A stretch of 16,122 nucleotides of DNA from JACDAN01 sp036380355 (GTDB lineage: Bacteria; Actinomycetota; Thermoleophilia; Gaiellales; Gaiellaceae): assembly GCA_036380355.1 (NCBI GenBank), contig DASVEW010000091.1, positions 1-16,122 of the forward strand, read 5' to 3'. Position numbers and translations under genes: made by a program. Positions 10,901 through 14,982 of the stretch are shown here, piece by piece. Within the stretch, counting starts at the first letter, position 1. Each line of letters opens with the position of its first letter. The notes beneath the pieces are model-generated. The model saw only the letters and a list, made by a program, of their open reading frames with translations. It did no database searches and had not been told where the DNA came from.

Positions 10901-12983
10901 GCGTCGTCGAGGGCGCGACCGAGAAGTCGCCGGTGTGGGTGCTGGTGAGGCCCGACGACGCAAGCTGCAGCGTGCCGCCGTCGACGTCGACCGCGCCGGT
11001 GCTGTTGAGGGCCGGCTGAATGAAGCTGACGCCGGCGCCGGACTTCACGAGCGTGCCGGCGTTGTCGAGTCGCGGCCCCGCACCTGAGCCCCAGTCGAGG
11101 TCGGCCTCGTTCGACAGCGTGTACGTCCGACCCGCCTGGTTGACGACGACCGCGCCGTTGTCGAGCCGCAACGTCCCCTCCTGATGGTTCGTGTCGGCCG
11201 CCAGCACGAGGGTGCGGTTGCTCAGGAACTTGTGCGTGTTCGCGGTCAGCGTCATCCCGCTGCTCACCGTGGTCGTCGAGGCGACGCCTGTGCCGCCCAT
11301 CGATCCCTGCGACCAGGAGAAGGGCCCGGAGATCGCGATGTTCCCGGAGCCGGCGATGTTGGCGCCGTTCATCGTCAGGCCGGCGAGCGTCGAGCCCTGG
11401 CCCGCCGCCCCGCCCGGCGGCGAGATCGTGAGCGTGCCGCCGGAGACCACGAGCGGCTCGGCGGACGTGATGCTGGCGACCGTCGTCGTCCCGTTGTAGG
11501 CAATGCTCTCGTGCGGCGTGTTGTCGATGCACACGTGGTCCGCGGCGCCCGGAAGCGTGTCGCCCGACCAGTTCGCGGCGGTGAACCAGCTGTTGTTGCC
11601 GCCGCCCCCGTCCCAGGTCTTCGTGCCCGCGCAGGCGGCCGTCGAGAAGTCCGCCGCGGCATCCGTGTCGCGCAGCGACAGGTTGCGCTGCAGGACCGCG
11701 TCGACCGCCGGCGCAGCGAGCGTGCCCACGCCTGCGTAGGCCCCCGTCCCGTACGGGACGACGTCGACCGTCGCATTCGACCCGTCGAGCACGACGATCT
11801 CGTCGCCTGCGTCGTCGAGGTCCAGCGCGCCGCTCGACCACGGCGCGTACGGGCTCATGTCGGGAGCGGCGGAGGTGTTCTCGAACTCGGCGTCGGGCAG
11901 CCCACCGAATCGCGTCTGGAACGCGGCGCCGCTTCGCGCGACCGTGTAGCGCTCCCCCGCGGCGAGCTCCGCGCCCGCCGGGAAGGTGAACATCGCCTCG
12001 GCCGCACCGGGCGTGATGGCGTCGCCGAGCTTGAAGCCGCCGATGTTCAGCATCGACCCCGTCGCGTTCGCCACCTCGATCCACTCGGCTCCGGGCTGGG
12101 TCGAGACGTTCGCGCTGAACGCGGCTACGACGAGCGGGCCACGCGTCTCGCCGAGCGTCGTCAGGTGAACGCCCGCGAAGTAGTCGACCGTGCCGTCCGT
12201 GAGCTCCGCATCGGTGCCCGGCGCCGTGCCGGGGTCGCCGTAGTCGGAGACGACGTCCAGGGCGTCCGATCCGGGCGCCTCCTTGGTCGCGTCGTCAGTC
12301 GCCGAGCGGAACATCGCAACCGTGGCGTTGAAGGCGGGAGGCGGGCCGGCCAGGCCGAGTGCGCCCCACGGCACCGAGAGCTCGATCGCATCGGACGTGC
12401 CGCCGGCAGCGGCAACGCTGCCGGCGAACGCAGGCGGGCCGGCCGAGCTCGACCAGACGGCAACGTCCCCGCCGCCGCTCCCGAGCCGCGTCTGGAGCAG
12501 TCGCTCCCACCGGACCGCGTTGGCGACCTGCGTCTCCGCGCCGGCCACGAAATCCAGCTGCCCGGAGCCGGGCGTCCGGTCGAGGTCGAGCGCTAGCTGG
12601 ACCTGCGGTGCGCCGTCACCCGTCGCCTGATCGAGATCGGCGACCTGGACGAGGACGTTCAGGTCGGTCGTCGTGCCGGTGACGCGCGCCCGGATGATGT
12701 CGACGCGCGTGTCGGGCGTCGCGAACGTCGTTCGCTCGTCGCCGGTACGGTCGCGCCAGATGTGTTCACCGTGCTCGGACGCGTTCCGCGCGACGATCGC
12801 CGTGTCGTCGGCCAGCGGCGCGCGGTCGAACCAGTCGGTGGGCGTCCCGTCGACCGTGATCGGGTGAGCGCTCGCGAAGTGCGTCGCCCCGGCCAGGAGC
12901 CCGAGCAGGAGGAACGCCGCGAATACGGGTATGCGGCGGCGCTGTCTGGTCCCGCGACGAAGCTCGGCGATGCGACCGCTCAG
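1980..12983 (-). CDS. Giant mosaic exported adhesin-like protein with beta-solenoid, Calx-beta, tandem-95, DUF11 and RTX domains (~3667 aa)
   Basis: Probably a secreted or surface adhesin; the ligand is unknown. With a CTG start at 12983 the order is: signal peptide (1-39; RRGTRQRRR, hydrophobic FAAFLLLGLLAG, cleavage after ASA); CBM9/DOMON-like region with VDGTPTDW (about 40-280); lamin-tail domain (about 283-415); a Trp/Asn-rich WDGGGG...AANW entry motif (about 453-481); A-type solenoid repeats (about 502-1228); lectin-like module (about 1368-1542); B-type repeats (about 1590-2205); a solenoid end-cap with GGTYSQTPAGTLEIEV (about 2340); three Calx-beta, four tandem-95 and two Calx-beta domains (about 2449-3365); an 11-Pro linker; DUF11; and RTX repeats ending in Cys-Pro. 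No in-frame ATG, GTG or TTG lies between the upstream stop and the signal peptide. A GTG at 12548 would give 3522 residues without one. No LPXTG motif or C-terminal membrane helix is present, so attachment would have to be by folding, calcium or disulfides. It is first in an operon with the 654-aa gene. Confidence 0.85.
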   Translation of the reverse strand: MSGRIAELRRGTRQRRRIPVFAAFLLLGLLAGATHFASAHPITVDGTPTDWFDRAPLADDTAIVARNASEHGEHIWRDRTGDERTTFATPDTRVDIIRARVTGTTTDLNVLVQVADLDQATGDGAPQVQLALDLDRTPGSGQLDFVAGAETQVANAVRWERLLQTRLGSGGGDVAVWSSSAGPPAFAGSVAAAGGTSDAIELSVPWGALGLAGPPPAFNATVAMFRSATDDATKEAPGSDALDVVSDYGDPGTAPGTDAELTDGTVDYFAGVHLTTLGETRGPLVVAAFSANVSTQPGAEWIEVANATGSMLNIGGFKLGDAITPGAAEAMFTFPAGAELAAGERYTVARSGAAFQTRFGGLPDAEFENTSAAPDMSPYAPWSSGALDLDDAGDEIVVLDGSNATVDVVPYGTGAYAGVGTLAAPAVDAVLQRNLSLRDTDAAADFSTAACAGTKTWDGGGGNNSWFTAANWSGDTLPGAADHVCIDNTPHESIAYNGTTTVASITSAEPLVVSGGTLTISPPGGAAGQGSTLAGLTMNGANIAGSGNIAISGPFSWSQGSMGGTGVASTTTVSSGMTLTANTHKFLSNRTLVLAADTNHQEGTLRLDNGAVVVNQAGRTYTLSNEADLDWGSGAGPRLDNAGTLVKSGAGVSFIQPALNSTGAVDVDGGTLQLASSGLTSTHTGDFSVAPSTTLEVTGGTHGFNAGSEISGAGTFRVTAGTANVDGGFPFTGSLGVTGGALNLTPAPNVASIAQSGGTLNLVTAASDGSAGSYTLSAGTLAGPGDLTVTGAMSWSGGSMNAAGAADTKTVVNGGLTLNVNQHKFLSNRALELNSDTTFAEGTFRMDNGAVAVNNAGSTFDITGDGDIDWGTGAGPRFENGGVFRKSGGTGVSFVQAAVNNTGSVTAGSGTLQLTHTSGPVANSTGSYTAAPGATLDFAGGTHNLNAGSNIAGAGTVRMSGGTASAAGAYTHSGALEVTGGALNLTPGPSVASIAQSGGTLSLVTAASDGTTGTYALSGGTLAGTGDLSVTGAMTWSGGSMNAGAAADTKTVVNGGLTMTVNAHKFLSNRTLELNGNTTLADGTFRMDNGAVVANSAGRTFSITGDSDIDWGAGAGPRFENAGTFTKSGGTGVSFVQAALNNAGSVAVDTGTLQLTQSSAPASTSTGSFTVAAGATLDFASGTQNLNAGSTLTAAGRVLVSGGTTNIVGDYDVTSPTEVTGGTVNFNVTGPLDATPATTTRLVQTGGTVGGNDVLEITERFTWHGGTQTDNGETRITSGATLELTGGSRTLSGKRTLFNQGLITWTVPGTWSVGGGTPSGATIRNAGTFEFRDGQTISSGGGEVQFLNVPGGLVTKIGAPGGQTANWSGEDGAADPNGNAVGSIPGWTRVDNFTVVPYGAAGFPAVSDAPAGAGANFFAGGPANVESRISQTLDVSGSAAAVDSGEFTAVLEGELGGTGDEDDAMTVNAVFLSGAIELGRATIGPVLAADRDNVTGFVFRSASAVVPAGTRTIRLEAIANRAEGGSTYNNAYADKVRLRVRDLEGFAGSSTVDIPFDNDAAASGVDVVHGLLNLSGGDVNDSVGSFDVSDGGVMQFGGGTHDLAPAASVHGLGTVRVTTGAVNSQSGTFDVRMLTVTSGAANLSSAPAVDILRQSGGTIGGTGVLTLTGPGASSWTGGEMSGSGTTELPAGVTLNLSGTGTKTLRRVLSNAGTVTWAGTGEIHTGNVTVFDNSGVFDIRNDQTYHHNHGGVSQLNNTGVLRKSAGTGMSDIDPPVDNDGTVEVLTGTLSFDGGDGPNASTGEFLVPATLQFGGGTYDLAGGSSVDGPGIVRFQGGTTNVSGAYDVATTEITSGTANFEAASSVTDVFSQSGGTLGGSGVLTMTGPGASSWTSGQMLGSGTTAVPAGATLNLSGTGTKTLRRVLSNAGTVTWSGTGEIHTGNVTVFDNSGLFDIQNNQTYHHNHGGISQLNNTGTLRKSAGPGTSDFDPPVDNDGTVEVLTGTLSFDGGDGPNASSGEFLVPSTLQFGGGTHDLAADSSLSGGGTVRFAGGTANVGGGYDLGTTEVTSGTANFNASDSVTDVLNQSGGIVGGSGVFTLTGPGASSWTGGQMLDSGTTAVPAGVTLNLSGTGTKTLRRVLDNAGAVVWSGTGDIHTGNVTVFDNSGLFDIQNNQIYHHNHGGVSQLNNTGVLRKSAGTGTTRIDVPFDNTGGTIEARVGTLHVNGAFANYNATTDVLTGGTYLVQDTLRFNGADIVTNNAKVVLDGAASRILDNGTPGLDGLRRFATNGPAGDFSIVNGRDLFTEAVPGPDVMNQGVLRGTGTYFQDVTNSGTVAPGASAGILTVGGTYSQTPAGTLEIEVGGTGTAGTDYDRLVVTGEATLAGTLAGMIVGPFTPVTGVGIDVVTAAPRSDTFDLVTSTPSPLPGSLVFEARYDPTTVELFAVPGGGAADDSVAEGAGTKTITVTLSAPSSEQVTVNYATADGTAHAGSDYEATSGTLAFAPNDTSETFDVAIVDDQRDEPDQTFLVNLTSPSNTVLTDEQATITILDDDDPPAITIGDVVKAEGTGTTTPFDLEVSLSHESERPITVDFDTADGTATAEADYTATDGLLVFGPGETSKLVTVQVDADDRIEFDENFFVDLTSPIDATIAKTRGVATILDDDQGAGASQLSIDDVSVDETDGTDATATFTVTLTPAATTPVTVSYGLVDISTDGDDHSAGTPASPLVFDVGETSKEIEVPITGDNLDESDETFNVVLSGPIGASLNDAVGVGTIEDDDFSPIGEREASIFTPEDPLLPVPFTLAAFDNDDEELTFQVLTQPEHGHVSGLGSSVAYTPDPNFNGSDTFTWRVSDGTNSDVVVTGIFVEAVNDAPVATDFSRTFAEDTSETLTLPATDVEGHALTFSTSEVVGGTVSLNGNQATFTPTANFNGAASFRFQATDSEGAASSLATASLTITPVNDAPIAVADSVTVAEDSEFTPVDVLANDTDVDGDTLTVTAVGDALHGTTELASVRYQPDPDYNGPDTFTYTVSDGNGGELTGIVNVTVTPVNDAPAARDDESVTVEDAPRTIDVLANDTDVDGDALTVTGSTDGARGTTTVLDDNRVRYTPSPGATGDDTFEYTVSDGVDTDTGVVSIEIVPAGEGGTPAVSVVDAAVGEGDAGEHVVDVTVELSSAASVPVEVSVSTNPGTATPDVDYGTLDERRVDFAVGEQTKTVAVKILGDTLPEHDETLSLVVVSSSGAGVGDGTATVTIEDDDADSSLSISNLNVNEGDAGSQTALLTVSLSGRSGKTVAVDYATADGTATQPTDYTATSGTLSFAPGETSKTIPVSIHGDTDVELDETLTVQLSAASNAGLAVSVGTITILNDDSLVPPPPPPPPPPPVPVTPTADLSLAMTAPAASAVGRTVTYELTVRNSGPFPATGVVVRDALPEGLDVVSAAVGQTACPTTPLVACSIGTLASGTAAALSIVATTAEAGVHTNTATVSGNEPDPATLNNTASATTRVPLPVARAAAQRRDGCTIRGTAARDVLRGTPRRDVICGLGGDDVLIGFGGNDVLLGGAGNDVLLGGAGNDVLKGGPGRDRLQGGPGSDRLDGGRGPDVLFGGRGKDLLHGSYGNDFLNGGAGADRLFGGPGRDRLQHDRLDFARGGPGGDRCIAAGVVTFCP
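1983..2440 (-). repeat. RTX tail of the giant protein
   Basis: About eleven consecutive nine-residue units (GNDVLLGGA, GNDVLKGGP, GRDRLQGGP, GPDVLFGGR and others) form a predicted calcium-binding beta-roll. The flanking cysteine pattern is the same as in the next gene: DGC before the array, DVICGLGG at its first turn, then C3657 and C3666 with a terminal Cys-Pro. RTX repeats are classically exported by type I systems from the C-terminus. Here the proteins carry N-terminal Sec signals instead, as often seen in actinobacteria. Confidence 0.9.
2254..2361 (-). repeat. 27-bp direct repeats inside the RTX tail
   Basis: Two adjacent 27-bp units (2254-2280 and 2281-2307) are identical at the DNA level. 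Two diverged copies follow at 2308-2334 and 2335-2361. Each unit encodes one nonapeptide. Perfect DNA identity in a family that has otherwise drifted indicates a recent unit duplication by slippage or unequal exchange. Confidence 0.85.
2480..2867 (-). other. Polyproline linker and DUF11-like domain
   Basis: Eleven consecutive prolines (2835-2867, mixed CCG/CCT/CCC codons) separate the beta-sandwich block from the tail. After them comes a DUF11-type domain: ADLSLAMTAPA, TYELTVRNSGPFPATGVVV, DALPEGLDVV, and a close with NTATVSGNEPDP and LNNTAS. DUF11 domains are found in large extracellular proteins. The linker probably acts as a stiff spacer holding the RTX tail away from the domain array. Confidence 0.8.
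2890..5640 (-). other. Block of 3 Calx-beta, 4 tandem-95/cadherin-like and 2 Calx-beta domains
   Basis: Calx-beta domains show the sequence VxYATADGTA, then DYxATSGTLxFAPGETSK, an acidic DExDETF segment, and a closing TILDDD. Three copies lie at about 5640-4660 and two at about 3550-2890. Between them are four Ig-like domains joined by NDAPVA or NDAPIAVAD linkers, with VLANDTDVDGD and PDPDYNGPDTFTYTVSDG cores, which are marks of the tandem-95/VCBS/cadherin-like group. The Asp-rich linkers suggest calcium-stiffened rods. The block would act as a long stalk between the solenoid head and the tail; that role is inferred. Confidence 0.85.
6370..8215 (-). repeat. Three B-type 645-bp (215-aa) beta-solenoid repeats
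   Basis: Three large repeats are in strict register. The same landmark motif begins at 6468, 7113 and 7758, which is exactly 645 bp apart both times. Each unit carries FGGGTxDLA, a GTxNVxG-like turn, TGPGASSWT, TLNLSGTGTKTLRRVL, GNVTVFDNSG, the histidine-rich YHHNHGG, and LRKSAG. The short Gly/Thr/Ser-rich turns and alternating hydrophobics fit a right-handed beta-helix. Fragments are nearly identical in DNA between neighbouring copies. Confidence 0.9.
8360..8880 (-). other. Lectin-like (carbohydrate-binding-like) module between the two solenoid families
   Basis: About 175 non-repetitive residues interrupt the solenoids. They begin at SIPGWT, pass through FAGGPANVESRISQTLDVS, an AxxDSGEFTAVLEGELGG segment and FRSASAVVPAGTRTIRLEA, and end at NNAYADKVRLRV. 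This pattern (ripple-like GWT start, I-Q-x-(V/L)-D-V-S, VPxGTRxI, NxAYAD(N/K)) recurs in extracellular lectin-like sandwich domains. I know of no confirmed ligand. It may be the actual binding face of the protein. Confidence 0.55.
9300..11480 (-). repeat. Three A-type ~720-bp (~240-aa) beta-solenoid repeats
   Basis: Landmark HKFLSNR motifs begin near 11221, 10504 and 9781, giving periods of 717 and 723 bp. Each unit contains SWSGGSM-like, HKFLSNR, LDNGAV/MDNGAV, a DIDWGxGAGPRFEN segment, SGGTGVSFVQ and LQL, then GTxNLNAGS and VTGGALNLTP. The first copy is the most diverged; the second and third are closely alike in both protein and DNA. The composition (Gly, Thr, Ser, Asn; almost no Cys) is typical of beta-helical adhesin passengers. 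Confidence 0.88.
11740..12135 (-). other. Lamin-tail (LTD) domain near the N-terminus of the giant protein
   Basis: Residues about 283-415 read VVAAFSANVSTQPGAEWIEV, then LNIGGFKLGD, TFPAGAELAAGERYTVAR, and a final LDLDDAGDEIVVLDGSN segment. This is the bacterial lamin-tail pattern (EWIEVxN, GxxLxD, LxPGxxxxV, LxxxGDxVxL), an Ig-fold domain common in large secreted bacterial proteins. It sits just after a CBM9/DOMON-like region with VDGTPTDW. Confidence 0.8.
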
Positions 12984-12996
12984 CGTCCTTCCCCTC
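12983..12996 (-). promoter_or_regulatory. Shine-Dalgarno and CTG start codon of the giant gene
   Basis: On the minus strand, GAGGGG (12996-12991) is followed by seven bases and then CTG (12983-12981). This is the only well-spaced purine-rich site ahead of the signal peptide. The frame closes upstream at a TGA near 13043. Between that stop and the hydrophobic core there is no ATG, GTG or TTG, only three CTG codons, and only this one has a Shine-Dalgarno at normal distance. Confidence 0.6.
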
Positions 12997-13004
12997 AGCT
13001 TTGA

Positions 13005-13019
13005 CGGCCGCAGCGGCCG
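13005..13019 (-). promoter_or_regulatory. GC-rich hairpin in the leader of the giant gene
   Basis: The minus strand reads CGGCCGC-T-GCGGCCG, a near-perfect 15-bp inverted repeat that can form a stem of five or more GC pairs. It ends eight bases before the Shine-Dalgarno. It could modulate initiation at the weak CTG start, though chance is possible in such GC-rich DNA. Confidence 0.35.
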
Positions 13020-13031
13020 CTCCCCGCAAGC

Positions 13032-13060
13032 ACTGTCTCAACAGGCGACCGCTCGTTCAA
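13032..13060 (-). promoter_or_regulatory. Candidate promoter of the giant-protein operon
   Basis: TTGAAC (13060-13055) and GACAGT (13037-13032) are separated by exactly 17 bases on the minus strand. They match the housekeeping -35 well (TTGA) and the -10 only partly (three of six). The predicted transcript would have a leader of about 42 bases carrying the GC hairpin. The weak -10 would fit a regulated promoter. The first two bases of the -35 lie within the 20-bp palindrome. Confidence 0.3.
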
Positions 13061-13078
13061 TAGGCCGATCGGCCTATT
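13059..13078. promoter_or_regulatory. Perfect 20-bp palindrome, likely operator
   Basis: AATAGGCCGATCGGCCTATT is its own reverse complement over all 20 bases. It lies between the tRNA-Asn terminator and the giant gene and overlaps the edge of the candidate -35. Length and symmetry suit a dimeric repressor or activator. It has no T-run and no loop, so a terminator is unlikely. Smaller inverted repeats lie beside it: GTAGG-A-CCTAC at 13089-13099 and GGCTCG-A-CGAGCC at 13105-13117. Confidence 0.5.
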
Positions 13079-13088
13079 TCCGGTGTCG

Positions 13089-13117
13089 GTAGGACCTACT
13101 AGGAGGCTCGACGAGCC
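13089..13117. repeat. Two short inverted repeats upstream of the operator-like palindrome
   Basis: An 11-bp inverted repeat (GTAGG-A-CCTAC, 13089-13099) and a 13-bp inverted repeat (GGCTCG-A-CGAGCC, 13105-13117) each have a single central A. With arms this close they suit protein binding better than RNA folding. They may be additional regulator sites, but could be chance. Confidence 0.35.
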
Positions 13118-13142
13118 CGACAGAGGTCTACGAAGAATGGAA

Positions 13143-13170
13143 GACCCCGTTTCGACCAGGAAACGAGGTC
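13143..13170 (-). terminator. Intrinsic-like terminator after tRNA-Asn
   Basis: The minus strand has an 11-bp stem (GACCTCGTTTC with GAAACGGGGTC, one G-T pair) and a six-base loop, followed by TTCCATTCTT. It lies 15 bases past the mature tRNA 3' end. The stem is long and stable; the T-run is interrupted, as is usual in high-GC bacteria. It should separate the tRNA transcript from the giant-protein operon. Confidence 0.7.
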
Positions 13171-13183
13171 GCACTCGTCGAGG

Positions 13184-13258
<75 letters not shown>

Positions 13259-13277
13259 ACGCGGCAGCGGCCGCCGC

Positions 13278-13283
13278 ATGATA
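13278..13283 (-). promoter_or_regulatory. Candidate -10 box for tRNA-Asn
   Basis: TATCAT on the minus strand (five of six matches to TATAAT) lies 19 bases before the mature tRNA 5' end, which would give a leader of about 12 bases. No convincing -35 is seen at 16-18 bases upstream. The dnaG-tRNA gap (13259-13353) otherwise holds only GC-rich sequence. Confidence 0.4.
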
Positions 13284-13353
13284 GCGATGCTCTGCCGCCG
13301 TCTCCGCTCGCCCATTCGACGCCACACGGCCGACGAGGCGGGTTTCTTCCGTT

Positions 13354-14982
13354 CTACGCCAGCTGGGCGACGGCCTCCCTGATCTCGAGCAGCTTCTGCT
13401 GCAACTCGGTCGTCTCTTCGAGGCTGGCGTCGGCCAGTCTGCGCCGGAGATACCGCTCGCGGAGCCGCAAGAGCAGCTCCTTCGCCGTCGCCTCGTCGAT
13501 CGCCTCGGACGCCGCAACGGCGTCCAGCTCGGCCAGCGCCGGCACGGTCTCCTCGTCGGCACCGCCGTCGAGGATCACGGCGCGCAGCCGGCGGTGCAGC
13601 TCGCTGTCGAAGTGATCGTCGGGGACCTTGCGAAGCGCGTCGGCGAGCTGCGGGAAGGCGATGCAGGCGGCGAGGACATCGCGCTCGAGCCGGTCGCCGG
13701 CGTCCATCACCTTTCGGGAGACCGGCGCGGCCTTCATGGTTGAGACCGCGCTCTGGAGCTGAATGGTCATGCCGAGATCGTCGTTCGCTTCCCGCCATGC
13801 CTCCTGGCGCTCAGGAGAGTCCGGAATGCTGTCGAGGAACGCCTTGACGCGCTCGTATTTCGTCTGGCGGTCGCGAGCCTGCTCGCGCTCCATCCGTGCG
13901 CGGTACCGGATGTAGCTCTCGGCGCCGCCCAGGCGAGCCTCGAACTCCTCGGGTGCATCGGCGGGGTCCTGGCCGGGCTGGAGCGTCACAACCCGAACGT
14001 CGAAGCTGTGATCGACCGCGAGCTCCATCCCGCGCAGCGTCGCCGCCTCCCCTGCGGCGTCTGCGTCGAAGCAGAGATAGAGGCGGCGTGTCAGCCGTGA
14101 TAGCTCCTTCACCTGCTGCGTCGTGAGTGCAGTCCCCATCGAGGCGACAACCGGCTCGAGCCCGGCCTGCCGCAGCGCGATCACGTCGGTGTTCCCCTCG
14201 ACGACGACGGCGCGCTCCTCCTTGGCGATTGCCGTCCGCGCCAGGTGGAGCCCGTACAGGATCCGCGACTTGTGGAAGAGCTCGCCCTCCGGCGAGTTCA
14301 CGTACTTGCCGCGCAGCGGGTCGTCGTCATGGAGCTTTCGCGCCTGGAAGCCGACGATGCGGCCGCGCGCGTCGGCGAGCGGGAACATCAGGCGCCGCGG
14401 GAAGTAGTCGTTGCCGCGGGCGTTGGTCAGCCCCGCGGCGCGAAGCTCGTCGCGGGTGAAACCCTTCTGCTGCGCCTTCTGCGCGAGACCGGTTCCGGGC
14501 GAGAGACCGAGCCGGAACTCTCGGCAGACGGCCTCGGCCAGTCCGCGGCCTTCGAGGTACTCCCGGACCGGCGCGCCGGCGTCGGTCTCCCAGAGGTGCC
14601 GCTCGTAGAAAGACGTCGCCTGGTCGAGCAGCGCATGCAGCCGGTCCCGCCGCTTCCGTGCGGCTTCGACCTGCGGTGAGGCCTCCTCGTACTCGAGCTC
14701 CACGCGGAAGCGCTCGGCGAGCCACTCCAACGCACCGGCGAAGTCCAACTGCTCCGTCTCACGGACGAACTTGATGAGATCGCCGCCGGCGCCGCAGCCG
14801 AAGCAGTAGTAGAGCTTCTCGACCGGGTTGACCGAGAAGCTGGGAGTGCGCTCCTCGTGGAACGGGCAGCGGCCCGTGTAGCGCGCGCCCGCCTTCCGCA
14901 GCTGCGTTCGGCCGGAGACGACGTCGACCATGTCCGCCGCCGCGACGACGCGCTGCTTCGACTCCTCGGTGATCCTCGCCAC
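13354..14982 (-). CDS. dnaG: DNA primase DnaG
   Basis: Makes RNA primers for lagging-strand synthesis at the replication fork, working with the replicative helicase. The GTG at 14982 begins VARITEESKQRVV. The N-terminal CHC2 zinc ribbon has C39, H42, C60 and C63 (CPFH then CFGC). The catalytic core contains the Toprim acid E262 (VVVEGNTDV) and the D306/D308 pair (CFDADAAG). Their 44-residue spacing equals that of the Escherichia coli enzyme (E265, D309, D311). Residues from about 420 form a helical helicase-binding tail. At 542 residues it is slightly shorter than many primases. The start overlaps the dgt stop by one base (TAGTG), so the two are co-transcribed and coupled. The frame is open further upstream inside dgt, but that part does not resemble primase. 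The stop is TAG at 13356-13354, with no obvious terminator before tRNA-Asn. Confidence 0.97.
   Translation of the reverse strand: MARITEESKQRVVAAADMVDVVSGRTQLRKAGARYTGRCPFHEERTPSFSVNPVEKLYYCFGCGAGGDLIKFVRETEQLDFAGALEWLAERFRVELEYEEASPQVEAARKRRDRLHALLDQATSFYERHLWETDAGAPVREYLEGRGLAEAVCREFRLGLSPGTGLAQKAQQKGFTRDELRAAGLTNARGNDYFPRRLMFPLADARGRIVGFQARKLHDDDPLRGKYVNSPEGELFHKSRILYGLHLARTAIAKEERAVVVEGNTDVIALRQAGLEPVVASMGTALTTQQVKELSRLTRRLYLCFDADAAGEAATLRGMELAVDHSFDVRVVTLQPGQDPADAPEEFEARLGGAESYIRYRARMEREQARDRQTKYERVKAFLDSIPDSPERQEAWREANDDLGMTIQLQSAVSTMKAAPVSRKVMDAGDRLERDVLAACIAFPQLADALRKVPDDHFDSELHRRLRAVILDGGADEETVPALAELDAVAASEAIDEATAKELLLRLRERYLRRRLADASLEETTELQQKLLEIREAVAQLA

Noticed and set aside
6370..11480. 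Repeated DNA as a CRISPR array or insertion elements
   Set aside because: Units are 645-723 bp, in frame, protein-coding and directly repeated, without spacers, terminal inverted repeats or transposase.
8500..12084. Plus- and minus-strand frames overlapping the A-type repeats
   Set aside because: Shadow frames; only the giant frame gives solenoid-like sequence with continuous domain logic.
12548..12548. GTG at 12548 as the start of the giant protein
   Set aside because: It cuts through the CBM9/DOMON-like region and removes an obvious signal peptide encoded in the same open frame upstream.
12766..13041. 91-codon minus-strand frame beginning at TTG 13041
   Set aside because: It overlaps the signal-peptide frame out of phase and its Arg/Ala/Pro-rich product resembles nothing. 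It would matter only if a frameshift error joined it to the giant frame.
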